From contig LSIG01000015.1 in NCBI GenBank assembly GCA_001556125.1, positions 1 to 7,834 on the forward strand: a stretch of 7,834 nt of DNA, written 5' to 3'. Each line of letters begins with the position of its first letter. Within the stretch, counting starts at the first letter, position 1. The position numbers and the translations under genes are program-made. Below the pieces are notes generated by a model. That model was not told the origin of the DNA. It did no database searches and saw only the letters and a list, made by a program, of their open reading frames with translations. Shown here one piece after another: positions 6,975-7,834 of the stretch. This stretch comes from Rhizobiales bacterium CCH10-E5. GTDB taxonomy: Bacteria; Pseudomonadota; Alphaproteobacteria; Rhizobiales; Beijerinckiaceae.

Positions 6975-7116
6975 GCGAGATCACCGACGCGGCCTGCGCG
7001 ACGATCATCGTCGAAGCAATGCGACGCCCCGCGCCAGGCCGACGACTCTAAACGCGCTCAACAGGCGCCTGCGATCATCCCAATGTTGCCGGTAAGCGAT
7101 ACCACTCCGCCCAGTC

Positions 7117-7137
7117 AGCGCCTTCTTCAACAGCCTG
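7117..7137 (-). repeat. IS5-type right terminal inverted repeat
   Basis: Reverse complement begins CAGGCTGTTGAAGAAG and pairs with 5788-5808. ATAG follows at 7138-7141, against CTAG before the left end. Confidence 0.75.
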
Positions 7138-7179
7138 ATAGCTCTGTCGCTCCATGAGACAGGTCAATCTGCAACGCTT

Positions 7180-7784
7180 TTAGAGCGTCGACTCATTACC
7201 GCGTAGCCAGATCCTGACGCATGCGAGCTTAAGGCTTGCGAGGAAGTTCTCTGCGAGCTTGTCGTAGCGTGTGGCGACGCGGCGGAACTGTTTGATCTCG
7301 GTGGAGAAGCGCTCGATCAGGTTCCTGTCCCTGTAGAGGTGGCGGCTGAAGCAGATCGGGTTCTTCCGATTGCTCTTGGGCGGGATGTTGGCCCAGGCTC
7401 CGCATTCGCCGACGAGCGCGCAAGGCGTTGGCGTCGTAGCCCTTGTCGGCCATTAGCATCGCGCCGGGAGTGAGATGGCCGATCAACTCAGCGGCGCTGG
7501 CGATGTCGCTGGCCTAGCCCACCGTCAGCTTGAGCTGGATCGGGCGCCCCTGGGCATCGACGAGGGCGTGGATCTTCGTGGTAAGCCCACCTCGCGAGCG
7601 ACCGAGACAACGATCTCGCCCCCCCCATTTTCCGGTCGCAGCGGTGGACCCGCACGACCGAGGTGTCGATCATCTGGACGTTGCCGTCGTAAGCCTTTGT
7701 GATCGCGTCCATCAGGCGATCTCAGACGCCGGCTTTGCGCCATCGGTTGAAGCGATTGTAGATCGTCGGCGGCGGGCCGTGCGG
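7180..7784 (-). pseudogene. IS5-family (IS427-like) transposase remnant
   Basis: Reading on the minus strand from the right: PTIYNRFNRWRKAGV, a TGA (7724-7722) where relatives have Trp, then DRLMDAITKAYDGNVQMIDT and SVVRVH (first catalytic Asp in MIDTS). After a frame change at the run of eight C (7619-7626 on the plus strand) comes RGGLTTKIHALVDAQGRPI, then QLKLTVG, a TAG (7516-7514) for an expected Gln, ASDIASAAELIGHLTPGAML and MADKGYDANALRA (second Asp). Two bases are lost near 7412-7421. The end then reads GAWANIPPKSNRKNPICFS, RHLYRDRNLIERFS (Glu), EIKQFRRVATRYDKLAENFL and LKLACVRIWLR, with TAA at 7182-7180. The N-terminal part is missing or unrecognisable near the window edge. Four lesions make it inactive. 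It is a different lineage from the element at 5788-7137. Confidence 0.82.
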
Positions 7785-7834
7785 ATTCCGATTCCGACCG
7801 GCCATCATTCCGATAATTGACCGGCCGGGATTCC
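7785..7834. repeat. Short interspersed repeats at the right edge
   Basis: GACCGGCC occurs at 7796-7803 and 7819-7826, exactly 23 bases apart. ATTCCGA occurs at 7785, 7791 and 7807, with ATTCC again at 7830-7834. The alternation of these two words resembles the multiple repeats near the ends of IS21-family elements, which would put another IS just beyond the window. This is a resemblance from memory only. Confidence 0.35.

Larger units (their letters stand above)
5788..7137 (+). mobile_element. 1350-bp IS5-type element with both ends present
   Basis: Terminal inverted repeats match at 18 of 21 positions (5788-5808 and 7117-7137, beginning CAGGC and sharing GTTGAAGAAG). The flanks are CTAG on the left (5784-5787) and ATAG on the right (7138-7141), consistent with a 4-bp CTAG-type duplication that has since changed by one base. 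The single transposase gene is inactive. About 140 bp between its end (6974) and the right repeat holds nothing I recognise. Confidence 0.75.

Noticed and set aside
1..7834. CRISPR array, tRNA, rRNA, or a novel defence or biosynthetic system
   Set aside because: No regular direct-repeat array, RNA-gene signature or unknown gene cluster is visible. Everything beyond 3025 is explained by IS remnants.

Overview
The window reads as part of a surface-polysaccharide locus of a GC-rich bacterium that has filled up with insertion-sequence (IS) debris. High GC content in all genes and the types of IS present suggest an alphaproteobacterium (Rhizobiales- or Sphingomonadales-like). That placement is an inference; no single marker proves it.

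Left part (1-2890), polysaccharide genes. The 5' end of a dTDP-glucose 4,6-dehydratase gene (rmlB/rfbB, minus strand, running off the left edge) diverges from an intact rhamnan-synthesis-F-like gene (plus strand, ending 1443). That gene converges on an intact GT4 glycosyltransferase gene (minus strand, 1493-2890). A perfect 10-bp hairpin lies between the two convergent stops. RmlB acts on the pathway to dTDP-L-rhamnose, and the two neighbours look like enzymes that assemble a rhamnose-containing O-antigen or exopolysaccharide.

Right part (3025-7834), nested mobile elements. In order: (a) the 3' end of an IS3-family element on the minus strand; (b) an IS30-family element beginning near 3406; (c) a complete 1218-bp IS3-family element (3447-4664) that split (b) exactly between its ribosome binding site and its start codon, with a TTT duplication; (d) the rest of the IS30 transposase, cut off at 5787; (e) a 1350-bp IS5-type element (5788-7137) with recognisable ends; (f) a minus-strand remnant of a different IS5-family (IS427-like) transposase; and (g) short interspersed repeats at the right edge. 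Every transposase is broken by frameshifts and/or stop codons, except that orfA of element (c) is intact. Most catalytic residues are still readable.

I found no CRISPR array, tRNA, rRNA or convincing new multi-gene system. The most informative signals are the reconstructable insertion history, a possible 9-codon leader coupled to the rhamnan-F gene, a well-formed -1 frameshift signal in the IS3 element, and the concentration of indels in G/C runs across the IS genes.
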